Of a stretch of 64,000 bases of DNA, positions 26,722-38,825 are shown in pieces. Each line of letters starts with the position of its first letter. Position 1 is the first letter of the stretch. The stretch is from Trifolium pratense. Its lineage: Eukaryota > Streptophyta > Magnoliopsida > Fabales > Fabaceae. The stretch is taken from the NCBI RefSeq assembly GCF_020283565.1, contig NC_060065.1:40722409-40786408 (forward strand), given 5' to 3'. The translations under genes were made by a program, and so were the position numbers. A model generated the notes under the pieces. It was given only the letters and a program-made list of their open reading frames with translations, had not been told where the DNA came from and ran no database searches.

Positions 26722-26882
26722 CCAAATTTCTTTTAATAGTACACTAACACGAGTGCCCCAAGGGCACATGTTAGCTTTTCCCAAATTATAAAAATATAAA
26801 CCATTTAATAAAATATTATAATATATATGAGCTTAAAAATACCTCAAGTAAATGTATATTTTAGACCTCAATGTGTTATGTC
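26722..26882. repeat. 162-bp direct repeat, copy B
   Basis: Second copy of 26166-26327, offset 555-556 bases. After its end the sequence continues AACCGAGTACATG, presumably the original downstream flank. Confidence 0.9.
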
Positions 26883-27015
26883 AACCGAGTACATGAGAAA
26901 AACATTTACACTACGAGTCCATATCAATTAATTTTTTTTTTTTGTATTCATAGATTTTGATATGACTCTTCTATATAATGCCTATAGAGAGTTAAGTTAA
27001 ATGAAAAATATCCAC

Positions 27016-27289
27016 TTGAGGGGAAACGACGCACAAACAACGGCAACGATGATGCAAGTGAATGTGGCTAACACTTAAGGGGAAACTTATTGTGACAAGT
27101 GTGAGAAGAGTTAAGTCCCACATTGTTTGGAAAAGTAGAAGTTAAACATTTTATAAGTTATATGATATATAAACCTAATGTCTTAATATTTTGGATAAAT
27201 ATTTAATATTAAACTCACTTGTATGACTGCTCTTAAACCAAATACGGATGATACCGGTTACCCCTTGTAACCCATCACAGGTATATAAT
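27016..27289 (+). mobile_element. 3' part of a TRIM-like retroelement (PPT plus LTR)
   Basis: The LTR 27091-27289 starts TGTGACAAGTGTG and ends CCCATCACA (TGTGA/TCACA termini) and contains the 'aagtcccacattg' phrase shared with the other TRIM-like elements here. Upstream, AACACTTAAGGGGAAAC sits in polypurine-tract position. The 5' LTR is missing. Confidence 0.6.
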
Positions 27290-28398
27290 ACTCCTTCAAG
27301 TCCTTAATATTATATCTCAGATATATTAATTATTAAATATATTTAAAATGCGAACGCTCTTTTATATTAAAGATCGGAGATAATATTAACATAACAATCA
27401 TGTGGTCAATTTAGTAACCCCCTGTGCATGTGATAATCTTTCAGACGTTTGTTTCTTGTTCGTTAATAATAGAAACGTATTATTCAATTCTTGTCATTAA
27501 GTGCGGCTTGGGATTTTGGAATTCAGATACAAAGGTTTATTTTGAGGGCATTGTGTGGGTCCACATAATTAATATCTTCATTTGGCTGCATATAGATATA
27601 GCGGTGTCAATTAATCTTATAATGAAACTCATTAACAAACGGTTGGGTATTTCATGGATTTGGTTCAGAGGTGTTGTAGTATTATGGATTGAATGTTTTT
27701 GTATTATATTCAATTGACATAAACTTAAAGAACAAAGATAATTAACTATCTAGAAATGTGTTTAGCATATTGTTAGAAAATGAACACAATTAACATAAAT
27801 GTCCCAAAAATGTGAAAATATAAAACGAAATAGCAAGGCATCTATATCTTATCTAGTCTAGTTGTCATACCAAAGTTTTTTTGTTTTTTTTTTTAATGGA
27901 AGTTATCATACCAAAGTTGAAATCAATTAAAAGGGACTTCTAATAATTAGCTTTTTGATGTGAACTAAGAATGTCTAAGGATGACATATGGCACCTTTCA
28001 ATATCCTAAATGTCACATTATGACACTAAGTTCTCTTGGCATTGTGATTATACCAGAATGCATATCATGGACATTTAATTTCTAAGATTTGTGGGGACAA
28101 TGAAGTTTTCTGTAAACTTTTATAGATCAAAATGTGATTTCAACTATAATAACATCAAAATTTGTAATGTATACTAGAGAAAGAAAGAGAGCAGAATGAA
28201 AAACATTGAAATTAAAGAATGAATTTGAATTAACATTAACTTTAGTACCGATTCATTGAAATTGTGTGTGAAAATGTGAATCAACACAAACTTCTAGTAC
28301 CTATTAATTCGTATTATGCGAGCATATCATGGGTATTAGATATGATACGTATCCGATATAGTGATATGCCAGTCATTGAAAATATAGAATATCGTACA
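27290..28398. other. Intergenic, weak LINE-like trace
   Basis: The frame 27424-27717 contains ISWIWFRG, like the end of a LINE zinc-binding region elsewhere in the window (ISWIWFSG), but the rest does not align by eye. No gene called. Confidence 0.3.
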
Positions 28399-29117
28399 CA
28401 GGGGCGGAGCCCTTCATGGGCTGGACAAAGCCATGGCCCGCCCCAGAATTTTTAATTTTTTTTTCATAGGTATACTATTTTACGGCGGTTATAAATACCC
28501 GCTAAATAGTCTGTGTAGTTTGTTATATTTTGTTTTGCGGGGGTTTTAAACCATAAAATCCAGTATTCTTTAACAGGTTTTAGTTTTGCGGGGGTAAAAC
28601 CCCCGCTATATTTACGTCACAGAATTCAAATGATTCAAATATACTTTTTAATTTATTTTTTTAAGCATCCCTTCTAATGTTTTATTGTTTAATAATTTAT
28701 AGATGTCTTAAAATGTGTAATTTATTTTGTCGAAGTATTTAAGTATATTTTTTTGGAGAAAAAAGTACTCAAATTTTTATTTAAAATAGAGTTTGTGCAT
28801 AAAAATTCATGTTTGATCAATCTTTTGTTAAAAAAATTTAATTTTTTGTTAGAGAGATGCATATAATATTATAAACATAAATACAAAAACTAATTAAAAA
28901 GTATGAAGTTTACACATTTGACATAAAATATATTTCATAATATATTTTTAAAATTTATTTAATAAACATGATAATGGTCCACCTTTTGACTATTTTTGAG
29001 ATATCCATACTAGACAGACTGTCAATATGATATGCCTTTTTTTTAGTAATTTCTTTTGCATATTCGATTTATATTTGTAACGGTCCGCCCCAATTTTTCG
29101 GGCTAGCTCCGCCACTG
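28399..29117. mobile_element. hAT-type non-autonomous element, perfect ATCGTACA duplication
   Basis: Ends CAGGGGCGGAGC and (other strand) CAGTGGCGGAGC, flanked by ATCGTACA at 28391-28398 and 29118-29125. CAGNGGCGGAGC is a common plant Ac-like hAT terminus. 719 bp, no ORF. The interior holds 'gcgggggt' repeats near 28538 and 28589. Confidence 0.92.
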
Positions 29118-29375
29118 ATCGTACATATATTAAAATTAGACTTTTTTTTGTAGAATAACAAAATTAGATTAAAACTATTCCAATTATATGGAGTAAAATG
29201 CTAGCAAATAATATAAATAATAGGCTAAAAAAACTTCACCATCACTATTAAATCTGAAGTAACTAAAATATTGGAATAATATCATCGTGTGGCTTATTGA
29301 TTATGCCTCTTGATGATTGGTTTGGATCAAGAAGTACTATTGGATAGTTCCTTGTGTCCTTTATGTAGATGAAAT

Positions 29376-30135
29376 CAGGGAGGGATGCACATTGTGTGGC
29401 AACCTGTGGCCATGGCCACACCAAAATTTCCAATTATATATAGGATTACATATGTGTTTGGTTTCTATATATTAAATGTAGACTTTTAAAGTTTAGTCTT
29501 TATTTAATTTTATTATTTAGTCTCTATAAAAAAAATTTGCAGATAGTTTTAGTTCCTACTAAAATAGTTACCACGTACTAAAACTAAATTTGTTTAATTA
29601 TCATTAGACTCTTAAATTTTTGAATGATTATTTATATGCATGTTAATTAATTATCATATATAGTTTATTTACTAAAATTTTAAATTTTTTAACATGATAC
29701 GAATTAAATATGATTTTTTTAAACAAGTTCAAGTTAAAAATAAGGAAAATGATGACCTAGAAATTAAATTTTGAGTTTTTGTTTTTTGGAGAAACTTTTA
29801 TGATGTTCTAAACATACATGCATTCAAAAATACATGTTGACTTAACGGTAGTGACCAAAATTGAGTGCGAGATAATTTTATAGGGACTAAAATTTTAACA
29901 AAAATTAAGTAAGGACTAAACTTAGAAGACCATCATTTTATATGGATCAAAAACATATGTAATATATCCATGTTATATATACTGAAAATGAAAGACAAAA
30001 AACAAATAAGAATTTGTTGATTTTTATTGTAAATGTATTGCATTAACAATATAATTTTTTATTTTCAGTATAATTTAGTTCATAATTTCTTTTATATTTG
30101 ACCACACCAGTATACAATGTATGAATCCGTCTCTG
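29376..30135. mobile_element. hAT-type non-autonomous element, perfect GATGAAAT duplication
   Basis: Ends CAGGGAGGGATGCA and (other strand) CAGAGACGGATTCA, flanked by GATGAAAT at 29368-29375 and 30136-30143. Sub-terminal TGGCCACACC near the left end and GACCACACCAG near the right end pair as well. 760 bp, no ORF. Confidence 0.9.
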
Positions 30136-30143
30136 GATGAAAT

Positions 30144-31836
30144 GAACCTGAATTTATTTACATAAGAACCTTGAAAACTGGTAATAAGTATTGAATGTGA
30201 AGTAATGAGTAATTGAAAAGTCACTAATGTATGTAAAAAAATATGAACACGTACATCAAAAAAAGAAAAAGAAAAAAAGGTCACTAGCATATCGAAGACG
30301 TGGCAACAACGTTTCACATCGTGTTGACTCCATATCATAATTTTTTTATTTAAAAAATAAATTCAAATATCCTTCAATACACGTCGACGTTATATCGGTA
30401 CATATTAAGTACGATTCGATACCTCATTTAATTTTCCTTTTATACAACCAGGACATAATATGGTCAAACTTTTGTTCCTTTTCATTTATGACAAAATAGT
30501 TTCATTGTTGAAAAAAAAAAAATACACAATTAAATTAATTTTCTTATATAATACATCATGATCCACATCACTTCGCCAAACCAAACTAATACCTTGAACT
30601 ACCTATTGGGGAGTTTGAGAGAAGGCCCTGAGTAACAAAGGGCAAATGATATATGACCATCATATACCATATTTCCATCTAAAATCTTAAGTCGACACTG
30701 ACAATATCGATCACCTCATATATATATATAATATTACTTTATAAATCGTTGATGTGAAACTAACAACTCAAATGACAATTTCTAGGTATTTAGACTTTCC
30801 TCAAGTTCAATATGATCCCAAAAGTTTTAGTTTCACCTCGAGTTCAAACAAAAAATTCACTCTCGCTCGCCCACTAAGCCTGACCAGGATTTTGATACCA
30901 CTTCTTTGGAAGTCTCGGAGAATTTTGAGAGTAACAACAGACTAATAATTCCGGATATAATTCAAGTAACTTATTTATAGTCAATGTATATGGCTAACTA
31001 CTCACATAACCATCCTTAATTAAACATATTATAATACAATTTTTAAATATAGTTTATAAAACTCACTTATAAAATAAAATTGCCGTCACATATAACACTT
31101 GTTTACTTCATCTCATTATATATGAGACTCTTAACAAAATGAACAAAGGCAGCACATAGTTTCATATTTTCTATAAGTTGTTTTTAAACAGAACATTGAT
31201 TCAAATATTGAGATTGTGGTATATATTGGAGTATTTAATTCTTTTGTTATATCAATTAATATATGATATTGCTAGCTAGATTGGTAAGTACTCCAGCTAA
31301 TTTTGTTGCAATTTTGGCCACATGAAAAGTTGCTGCAGGTTGTTCATTGTTGAATTACTCCATTATCCTAACAGCAGAAGGTTCAGTTTTATTATGTGTG
31401 GTTGAAATTTGTAGTCCAAGCAAACGTCAGTTGTTTCTTGCATCACAGCTGACGCCACTATCATACACTCACAATATTCCTACTAAATCCTAATAATGAA
31501 TTACTTCTATATATTATTGAACCTTGAATGGAAGCATCCAGAACAATAGTCACTGAAATCTAAATTGGATAATATCTTCTATTTATTATATAATCATATT
31601 AGATCATTCCGAAAAAATTAATCATTGGATGAAAGTTATGATTTTATATAGTTCAAATTTATATTTTGTAAGGTGAAATGCATTCAGTATTTCAAAGTTT
31701 TACGTTTGTAATAATTAAATCTTTAAATTTTTTAGATAATAATAGATCTTTTAAGTTTTTAACTTGTTGCATCTTTTAAGTTTTTATCCTATATTTAGAA
31801 AAATACTGACGTGACCGTTAATTTTGATGTTAACTA
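30144..31836. other. Intergenic, no gene recognised
   Basis: AT-rich with no supported feature; short ORFs lack similarity I recognise. Confidence 0.45.
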
Positions 31837-31983
31837 CTTCCTTCGGTCCTTAATATAAGATGAAGTTCACTTTTTAGATATATTAAAATATTAATGTATC
31901 TAGACAATAATATAGTCTAGATACATCAATATTTCAATGTATCTAAAAAGTGAATTTCTTCTTATATTAAGGACCGGAGGGAG
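31837..31983. mobile_element. Stowaway MITE (147 bp hairpin)
   Basis: Starts CTTCCTTCGGTCCTTAATAT and ends ATTAAGGACCGGAGGGAG, flanked by TA on both sides (31835-31836, 31984-31985). Nearly the whole length folds on itself around 'atagtctagatacat', the structure of a Tc1/mariner-derived Stowaway. Confidence 0.9.
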
Positions 31984-31985
31984 TA

Positions 31986-33065
31986 TGTCGAATTTAAGGC
32001 TCAATTTGATATGAATCATGATGTCCAGATAATTGAGGCCTAACCGGAAGAGATCATAATTGAAAGAAGGGTAACAATATACAAGTTAGAAACTTAAAAA
32101 AATTAAAGAACTTAATCTTATTATTATAATGGATGTTTTTTTTGTCAAATAGTCCGGTGACTAGAAATTCTAGATTAAAAATAATATGACGGTAGAGAGA
32201 GTGGCTTATGAAACACTATCAAGAGTGGCTTATGAATTTGAGATTCCTTTAAGGGCAGGAACCCTAATCTTCCACTATTCTATTATATGTATAATTTTAC
32301 ATGCTTGTTATTGTGTGGCCAAAGCATGCATGAAGCCAAATTTTGGTAAACCACAACCATGGAACTTCATTTTATGGGTGTCGATAGCTAGAATTCATTT
32401 ATACACAGTAGTTTGTGTGGATTTAAAGACACATGGGGAATTGTGTTGTAATCTTAAGTTGACAAAGAATTAATTGCAACTTGGTGCTACTATCATGTTT
32501 ATTAAATTTTTTTATTTAATTTTTACCTACTTTATTTGTTTAATTTAGATTGGGATATTGTGGTACCGTGTCAGAGAGGGATGCTGCAAGAAGAGAAACT
32601 TTGTCTAATGGAAATTTTTGATTTTGAAACAAAGACAAGAGCATATGTAGGGTATATGACATTATTTGACATGACATTATATAAATTTGGTAGTGTTGAT
32701 TTGTTGACCATATGTTAGGAAAATCACATAAGAATAAGACTAAATTATATTTTAATTGGAGCTTTAAGATATTTTAAGTTTCATTTTGCTTAGTCCTCAA
32801 GTTTTTCTATTTCATTTTGGTTTATTAAAATCACAAATATTATATGTACTTTTGGCCTCTTACATTACTTTGGTTTTATCTTGATCACTTAAATTATAAA
32901 TATTATATATTGAATTAAACATGCATTTTGATTCTTTAGGTCGTTTCCAACTAAATGTTCAAAGTTTTCTAAGTAATGAAACTTCAAAATAACTTAAAGA
33001 CAAAGATTGCTCATTAGTTGTATTATTTAGACATACGACTTTTGATATAATATATCAATGTCATA
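31986..33065. other. Intergenic, no gene recognised
   Basis: Holds frames of 95 codons (32186-32473) and 60 codons (32536-32718) with no family resemblance. The phrase 'gagtggcttatgaa' occurs twice near 32200-32235. I do not call a gene. Confidence 0.35.
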
Positions 33066-33067
33066 TA

Positions 33068-33509
33068 CTCCCTCCGGTCCTTATTATAAGGAACGGTTTG
33101 GATATTTTTTTTGGTCCTTTATATAAGGAACACTCCTTAAATCTATGCTTTATTAAATAAGTAATTCCTTTTATACCCTTATTGAATTGAATTGAATTGT
33201 ATACTCCAATATAACCTATTCCAATGCTTAACATTAATTACACACACATTTCCTATACAAAAAAATTGGAGGCAAATTTTAGTAAACAAAGAATCACATA
33301 AATGGTCTACCACCATGTATAGGAGGAGTTACATTGGAATTAAGAATGGTGGTTTAGTATATTGATAATTACAAGAGACAACAATAAATTAAGACCAAGG
33401 TTATTTTTGGAATTAAACATAACATTTTAGAATTTTTAATAAAAAAAATAGGTTTCTTTGATCTGTGTGTTTTTGTCAAACTGTTCCTTATAATAAGGAC
33501 CGGAGGGAG
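33068..33509. mobile_element. Stowaway-like MITE (442 bp)
   Basis: Inverted ends CTCCCTCCGGTCCTTATTAT and (other strand) CTCCCTCCGGTCCTTATTAT are identical over at least 20 bases, with TA at 33066-33067 and 33510-33511. Longer than most Stowaways, with a unique AT-rich middle. Confidence 0.9.
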
Positions 33510-33542
33510 TATTATTGAAAGTGTATTGCGGATATTGTTAAA

Positions 33543-33665
33543 TTTTTTGTCGAGTAGTCTAGTAGTTGGAATTTTATTTCACTTTTAAGGTGGATAAGTG
33601 GGAAGACGGAGTTAGAGTCCCGACTCCATGCATATATAATGCAATGTCCTACCAACTGATTAGCT
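33543..33665 (+). mobile_element. tRNA-like SINE, family 1
   Basis: Has 'gtagtctagtagttggaatt', 'aaggtggataagtggg', a B-box-like 'ggagttagagtcccgactcc' and 'gcatatataatgcaatgtcc' in the same order as the copy at 36440-36550. Confidence 0.55.
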
Positions 33666-33812
33666 AAATTCATGGGACTGTAGACACTGTTAGATTAAAA
33701 ATAGAAGAGAAAAAATAATTTAAAACTCAAAAACCGTATAAGTTCATGGTGTGTTTGATCAAAATTTATTTTTGAAAAGCATTTCTCTACTTTTAATATT
33801 ACATAATGGTTA

Positions 33813-34030
33813 ACCCACTTGGATTGATCTAGTGGTGTTGGCCAAACTCCTTATTGTCTTAGAGTAAGTTCCTTTCAAGATTTTAGGTTCGATCCTTCTT
33901 GTGTCAATTTCGGTGGACAACTCCATACAGAATAAAAAAAAAACTCTAGTTTTAAATGGGGTTGTGAAGGGATTAATCCTCTAAAATTAATCAGTCATAG
34001 GACCATATACCGGAGTTTTAAAAAAAAATT
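33813..34030 (+). mobile_element. tRNA-derived SINE, family 2
   Basis: A box 'ggattgatctagtggtgttg', B box 'ttaggttcgatcc' about 60 bases later, then 'gtcaatttcggtggacaac' and a tail region ending near poly-A. Box spacing and the legume SINE body phrases support the call. Confidence 0.65.
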
Positions 34031-35030
34031 ACAAAATGGTTACTTGCTAAATCAGAAGTTTGAGATTGGAAGTTTCTTTACTGTGTTTAATTGTTGAATG
34101 CCTAACTTCTTATTCTAATTCTAGAACACTTCTATGACCAACATGTGCTTGATTACTTGTCACTTTGAAATTCTAAATTAGCTATGTGTTTTATTCTAAT
34201 ACACTTCTATGATAACCCTTTTATTCTAATTAGCATATTTTTAATACTATTACGTAAATCACTTATCATTTTACAACTAATGCTTGGCTAATGGACTAAT
34301 GGTCCCATATCAATCCATGCAAAATCTTTTGTTTATATTAATTGTTAATATGAATAGACTTGTCTAATTAGGTGTCCATCGAGAATATTTTTTATTTTTT
34401 TTTAAGCCATCGAGAATTTCTCATTGTTTGAAACGTGAAAAATAAGTTTTTTCAAAGATTGAGAATATTCCTAGTTTTATGATGAGAAAATTGTGTGTAT
34501 CTACCAACCAAGAATTGATCAAGTGGTAAACATCCCGAGACTATAAAACGAAGAACATAATGCATGACGAATCGAGGTAAAAATCAAATAATTAATTTGT
34601 ATAGGGAAAGCCGGTGGGGGAGGTCAGATTGTGGTGGACGGGGATCGAGAGTGGGAAAAGGAGTCGAGGTTAGATCTTTAGGACCCTAGCAAAATGGTTG
34701 TAACCAAAGAGATTCGGAGGTAGTAGAAAGCCAGAGAGTAGTTAAGAATAGAAACCAGGAAGTCAAATTTTTTTTTTTTAAAACTATATTGTCTAATATA
34801 GTTTTCAAATTTTTTGAACAAAATGAAAAAATATATCTATAATATTAATTTTTTTAAAAAAAAATTAGAGATATGATAATAAAAACTTTTAAGTAATTTA
34901 TTTTGAAAACATACTTTAAAAGCAAAGAATAAAATAATGATGTTGAGACTTCAATAGTGAAAGACATGGCGAAGAGGATACATTTATACACCATAATAGA
35001 CAATTTCAATTCAACCGATAGTTTGAGATT
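34031..35030. other. Intergenic, purine-rich block
   Basis: 34600-34760 is noticeably G/A-rich ('ggtgggggaggtcag', 'gggatcgagagtgggaaaag'), unlike its surroundings, but has no ORF or repeat ends I recognise. Confidence 0.35.
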
Positions 35031-35720
35031 AAAAGGGTTAATATTTTGTCTCCTATCATTTGAGCAAATTTTGTTTTATTCCTGTAATTATTATTATTTT
35101 TTTCATTTTCATCCCTATAATTCAAAGATTCCCTATTTTTAATGTCGGCTTAATTATATTTTTGGTCTCTTATCTTTATTTTAGGTTTCAAGTTGGTTCC
35201 CTTATCTTTAAAAGTTTCATGTTGGTCTCTTATCTTTTCTTTCGTTGCATTAGTTAGTTCTTCCTTCAAATTTTAGGTGTCAACTTGGTCCCCTATGTTT
35301 ATTTTACGTTTCAAGTTGGTCATTGATCTTTTAATTTTGTTTTTTTTAATTAAAAGAAAATGACATGGAACATGACTGGGACCAACCTTAAGGGACAAAC
35401 TTGAAACTTTTAAATTGAAACTTAAAGAAAAAATAAGGGACCAACTTGAAATCTAAAATAAAGATAAGGGGCCAAAAGTATAATTAAGCCTTTTAATATC
35501 TCATCACAAATGTTGGCATATGACGATGTGACATGTCTACTTGTCATTGTTTTACATTTTGATGACATGGCATGATTTAAAAATAAATAAAAAATAAAAA
35601 ACTGACAAATAGACATGTCATTTCATCAAAATGTACAATCATATGTCAACATGTGTAATGAGAGACTAAAAACAATGAACCTTTGAATTACAGAGTTGCA
35701 AATGCAATTTTTTTTTACAG
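35031..35720. mobile_element. Outer foldback repeat interrupted by a GGCTTAATTA element
   Basis: The left part contains 'atcctgtaattat/atccctataattcaaag'; the right part has 'cacaaatgttggcatatgac' and its inverted echo 'catatgtcaacatgtgt', then 'gagagactaaaaacaatg'. The two halves appear split by 35147-35490. Confidence 0.45.
35147..35490. mobile_element. Mutator-like MITE, GGCTTAATTATA ends
   Basis: Left GGCTTAATTATATTTTTGGT, right (other strand) GGCTTAATTATACTTTTGGC. Arms carry 'ccttatctttattttaggtt' blocks. Candidate 9-bp duplication TTTTAATGT (35137-35145) against TTTTAATAT (35491-35499), one mismatch. No ORF. Confidence 0.75.
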
Positions 35721-35939
35721 ACGGTAAAACAAGATTCGCTCAAATGGTAGGAGGAAAAAATCCTATTAACCCTAAAAAAAATAGTTTTAAACTATATATC
35801 TATTGATATAGACCAGGCAATTAAAAATAAAAATTGTTTCAAATAAAATTTAGAATTAAATAAGTTTTTAATCCCCCATAATATGCCAATTTTCATTTTT
35901 ATTCTCTCTAAAGGTTTCTTTCGAATTTTAGTTTCTCTA

Positions 35940-36320
35940 AATTTATGTCTCACATTGTTTAAAAAAGTGTAGGCTGAACATTTTATAAGTGAGTTGACCC
36001 ATAAACATAATGTCTTAAGATTTTGGGTAATTGTGTGGTGTTCAACTCACTTGTATTGTTGTTATTAAGCCGAATGTGGATGATCCCCCTAGCTGCCCCT
36101 TGTGACCCAACAATGGTATCAGAGTTGTGGCAAGTGTAACGTGGGTTAAGTTTCACATTACTTAGAAAAGTGAAAGTTGAACGCTTTATAAGCGAGATGA
36201 CCCATAAACTTAATGTCTTAAGGTTTTTTGGGTAAGAGTGTGGTGTCCAACTCACTTGTATTATTGTTCTTAAGCCCAATATAAACGATCCACCTGACTG
36301 CCCCGTTGTGACCCAACATA
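35940..36320 (+). mobile_element. Degenerate TRIM-like element with two close LTR copies
   Basis: LTR-like copy 1 (about 35945-36110) ends 'gacccaaca' and is followed at 36113 by TGGTATCAGAG, an exact initiator-tRNA-Met primer-binding site. Copy 2 (about 36150-36319) repeats 'cacattacttagaaaagtg... gacccaacat'. The internal region is only about 40 bases, so most of the element is lost. Confidence 0.65.
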
Positions 36321-36439
36321 TAATAGGTACCTATGTGTATCTGTGAGCTTCGAAAGTTCATGTCTTAATGTTCTTTAAGTGCAAATCAGTTAGTAGATGT
36401 TAGAATTATCAACTTCTACACATTTAAAAGTGTGTGTGA

Positions 36440-36550
36440 ATTTTTTTTAAGTAGTCTAGTGGCTATAAATTCCATTCTTAAGATGGATAAGTGATGATCG
36501 AGGTTCGAACCTTGACCCCATGCATATATAATGCAATGGTCTGTCTATTG
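36440..36550 (+). mobile_element. tRNA-like SINE, family 1, left half
   Basis: Contains 'gtagtctagtggctataaat' (A-box region), 'gaggttcgaaccttg' (B box) and 'gcatatataatgcaatggtc'. The expected continuation, 'aattgagttaagctcac', is found at 37284, after an insertion. Confidence 0.65.
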
Positions 36551-36942
36551 TAAATTCTACGATAAAATTACACCAATAAAGAATTTGATGTATGGAGCAA
36601 TAGAACGACAACCGAAATCAAGAGGATAAACAATAATAATCATAAATGATAAACAAGATAAAGGAGAAGAAAGAATATGATAATTTGTTTACCCAGTTCG
36701 GTCCAACAATGACCTACTATGGGGAGAGAACAACCCCTTCGTCCACTATAATCAAAGAGTCACCTTACAAGAAATTCTCAATTGGGTTACAAAAATTAAT
36801 CTTAATTCTACCCAAATCCCAAACCTTTACCCGTGGCCAAGAGACTCAATTTGACTTAGTCTACCCAAGGTGTACCACAAAGATAATTCATCCACCCATA
36901 GCCTTTGTGTGGTGGCAAACCCTAATCCTTGCCTCTATATGA

Positions 36943-36993
<51 letters not shown>

Positions 36994-37280
36994 TTTTCTA
37001 TGAATAAATCAACCTCTATTTATAGAAAAATATATGCTAAATCCTAGAAACAAATCTGCTTTTAAAATAAAACCGAATTCAAGTCAGAGTGTCCTCTAAG
37101 AAAATATTTTTCCCAAAATAAATTGTGTGCTCCGCGGGGCGCCCCGCGTAGGTACCAACATCGTCCAAGAAAAAACCACGAAACAATTGTGCCTGGCGCA
37201 ATAAGACCTGCGCCCAGCGCAACCTACAGTTCCCCATCCTAAAAGAACTTTGATTTCTTGTAACTGAGATTTTAAAACAT
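36551..37280. mobile_element. 730-bp insertion splitting a SINE; type unclear
   Basis: Flanked by GTCTATTG (36543-36550) and GTCAATTG (37281-37288), 7 of 8 matching. Contains 'cccagttcggtccaac', a phrase I recall from many plant repeats, a CT microsatellite (about 36945-36990) and a GC-rich 'gcggggcgccccgcg' patch near 37135. Clear terminal repeats are lacking, so the class is unknown. Confidence 0.5.
36945..36990. repeat. (CT)n microsatellite
   Basis: About 23 CT units without interruption. Confidence 0.9.
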
Positions 37281-37320
37281 GTCAATTGAGTTAAGCTCAC
37301 AAGACAAAAGTGTGTGTGAA

Positions 37321-38033
37321 TTTAATTAGGATAGAGTGTTAACTTAAGTTTTGATTTCCCCAGTCCTGCCTACATTACCAAAAGTCTCCACTTTTACTTT
37401 TTACCTCAACAAATAATCAAAACAAACGGGTTGAATTGAATTACTTGGAGACAGTTAGGTACTAAAGACTAAAGTTTTTTGAAGATTCAATGAATCTTAT
37501 AGGTCAATGCCATGTATTGATAAGAATTATTTATGCTTAGATATCTGAAGAAAAATCTTGTTAGGTACATTTGTCACACGTTATTATATATGCATCACTT
37601 ATAATTAGATTATGAGGATCGTTGTATTGTATAAATAAATAAGATAATGGAATATGAAATGGAAGTTAGTTTGAAAAACATATCCTCTCTCTCTTCTTTC
37701 AAGAAAATAAATAATACTAGTACTAAATTTTTAATTTCAACAAAATTCTAAATCTAAAGGTATATCTCAATTCCTAATAAGATATATTTAATGGTATATC
37801 TTATTATCACAAACTTACTATAAAAAAGAAATTTTTTTTGGTCTCTTGAGAAACAGATTCTGACGGATAACTACCTTCCATGTAAACAAATAATTGGTTG
37901 CCATGCGTTGAATGAGTAGTGGAAGGAATCATCTTTATAGCATAGATATTTTCATAAAAACTTTAGCATTGATATGAAATGTGATTATTGGTTAATGGTT
38001 ACCTTTCCTTCCATGTACATATACTATTTCTAT
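37321..38033. other. Intergenic, no gene recognised
   Basis: AT-rich; nothing supported. Confidence 0.4.
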
Positions 38034-38825
38034 ACCTAAACCAAAATCAAAGATTTATAATCAACAATTACCACCATAATGCACAATTTGAGTCAATCTA
38101 ATTAGTTTCATCATTTGATCTTAGCTTTATTTCTTTCTTAATTTTTTGGTTAGTTAGGTAATTGTTATTGACAATTACATAATTTCTCAAGCATGTGTGT
38201 AGGAAATAAACCAATTATATGATGTGACATGTAGATAATTAGACCCATTTTAACATGGAGAAACTCTTACCTAAACATGTGGCTAGATACTCCATTTTGA
38301 GCAGGCATTGAAGTTTGAGCTAATGAGCATTAAGTGTTGTTTCGATATTTAAGTATAATTTGTCAATTATGTATTTTGTTTCTCAATAATTTCACTTGAC
38401 ATTGTCCATAAAATTTAATGGAGAGATATATGCTAAATTTACTTAGAATGATATTTTTTCTTCAATTATTATGTTAAAGATATAAATTTTCGACCGTCAT
38501 TTATTGGTAACTAATCTTAGTCAAAGATTAGAAATTGCGACACATAAAGTTTGTTCTTTCTTCTCAATTGAATTTTCTTCACACACGTATTTTTAGTCGA
38601 ACCTCTAATTATTTGTTGGCTTAAATACACATTTGGCCCCTTACGTTTATTTTAGGTTTCAATTTGGTCTCTTACATTTAAAAAGTATCAATTTGGCCCC
38701 TTACGTTTATTTTAGGTTTCAAGTTAGTCTTTTTTATTAGTTTTGTCACTAACACCGTTTGAACAGTACACATGTCAGTGTGTCCTAATGCCACGTGTCA
38801 GTCCACATATGCAAATTGAGTCAAT
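38034..38825. repeat. Tandem duplication, copy 1 (about 0.8 kb)
   Basis: From CTATTTCTATACCTAAACC onward this matches the stretch starting at 38826, offset 792 bases at first and 833 near the MITE because of indels. It contains no ORF of note. It ends inside a truncated MITE (38618-38818). Confidence 0.9.
38618..38818. mobile_element. Truncated Mutator-like MITE (left arm plus flipped core)
   Basis: Begins GGCTTAAATACACATTTGG, the same end as 39451. Its core ('tcactaacaccgtttgaac... ccacatatgcaaattg') is the reverse complement of the core in the complete copy. It stops at the duplication junction. Confidence 0.8.

Noticed and set aside
26551..26791. Three overlapping GC-rich ORFs as a gene
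   Set aside because: Open in several frames because the patch lacks A/T stop codons; short, no promoter, sits inside a duplicated TE region. Kept as possible captured fragment only.
27424..27717. 97-codon ORF as LINE protein
   Set aside because: Only ISWIWFRG resembles LINE sequence; the rest does not align by eye.
33813..33900. Genuine tRNA genes in the A/B-box-bearing segments
   Set aside because: Boxes are degenerate, no cloverleaf can be closed and SINE body sequence follows.
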